NCBI GenBank assembly: GCA_021791135.1
Contig: JAJYXD010000019.1
Location: 1 to 5,614 of the forward strand
DNA length: 5,614 bases
Reading direction: 5' to 3'
DNA from: a bacterium
GTDB taxonomy: Bacteria; Patescibacteriota; Minisyncoccia; UBA6257; GWB1-50-10
Positions 5,421-5,614 of the stretch are shown piece after piece (the first letter of the stretch is position 1; every line of letters begins with the position of its first letter). Under the pieces are notes generated by a model. It did not search any database. It was not told the origin of the DNA and saw only the letters and a list, made by a program, of their open reading frames with translations. A program made the translations under genes and the position numbers.

Positions 5421-5614
5421 GTGAGTTTTTTCATCCATTTTTTTATTGTGCTCATACTCGCTGCGATCCCCGCGATCGTCTGGCTGATTTTTTTTCTGAA
5501 AGAAGACGAGCACCCGGAGCCGAAGATGCTCATCGCAAAAACGTTTTTCGCGGGAGCGCTGATCAGCCTTCCGGTGCTTTCGCTCCAACTTCTTTTTCAA
5601 GACGTTCTTTTTCC
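5421..5614 (+). CDS. PrsW-like intramembrane metalloprotease (partial, N-terminal 64 residues)
   Basis: The frame runs from a GTG at 5421 to the window edge. An N-terminal membrane helix (about residues 7-26) is followed by FFLKEDEHPEPK (24-35) and a second hydrophobic segment with FFAGALISLPVLSLQLL (42-58). The charged loop ending in PEP between the first two helices is typical of PrsW proteins (PF13367), which in Bacillus subtilis cut the anti-sigma factor RsiW within the membrane. The glutamate and histidine motifs of the active site would lie beyond the window, so catalytic competence cannot be judged. The GTG start was chosen because no ATG exists in frame upstream before a stop at 5310 and because it follows the TATAAT box at a fitting distance. 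No neighbour shows its target. The family call rests on a short segment. Confidence 0.7.
   Translation, partial: MSFFIHFFIVLILAAIPAIVWLIFFLKEDEHPEPKMLIAKTFFAGALISLPVLSLQLLFQDVLF

Noticed and set aside
5404..5424. Six-codon open frame whose TGA overlaps the GTG start of the PrsW-like gene (GTGA)
   Set aside because: Its ATG lies inside the TATAAT box, so it would be outside a transcript from that promoter; coupling is possible only for longer read-through transcripts.
5236..5614. Frameshifted remainder of the ValRS C-terminal arm
   Set aside because: Downstream frames show no Lys/Glu-rich coiled coil; the spacer is the inverted-repeat element and then the PrsW-like gene.

Overview
The window is compact bacterial DNA of moderate GC content. 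It carries five protein genes, two of them cut by the window edges. The gene set is a processive GT2 glycosyltransferase, a DoxX-like membrane protein, TsaD, valyl-tRNA synthetase and the start of a PrsW-like protease. The tight spacing, the TsaD C-terminus (ITAQANLNL, where E. coli has an RPRWPL-type tail), the short ValRS and the very short 5' leaders suggest a candidate phylum radiation organism (Patescibacteria, perhaps Parcubacteria-like). This is inference; no phylogeny could be run.

Layout. Minus strand: doxX-like gene (1838 to 1434), then the GT2 gene (1422 to beyond position 1), 11 bp apart and probably one operon. A 47-bp divergent gap (1839-1885) is mostly a five-unit 7-bp tandem repeat that also supplies -10-like hexamers. 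Plus strand: tsaD (1886-2968), a perfect 36-bp palindrome starting in its last codon, a second small hairpin, valS (3040-5235), a 157-bp structured element with perfect 23-bp inverted arms (5238-5394), then a TATAAT box and the start of a PrsW-like gene (5421 to the right edge). No stretch longer than 185 bp lacks a gene.

Function. TsaD and ValRS both serve translation: TsaD makes t6A37 on ANN-decoding tRNAs, ValRS charges and proofreads tRNA-Val. The minus-strand pair are envelope proteins: a sugar polymerase or transferase and a small four-helix membrane protein. The PrsW-like protein is a predicted intramembrane protease.

Most worth a second look: (1) three in-frame GC-rich double-palindrome inserts, two in tsaD and one in valS, which look like nucleotide-level palindromic elements planted inside housekeeping genes and read in different frames; (2) the 157-bp element, which folds by eye into a closing helix, a side hairpin and a distal arm; (3) first-in-transcript genes lacking Shine-Dalgarno sites and having -10 boxes almost touching the start codon, while the one internal cistron has a clear Shine-Dalgarno site.
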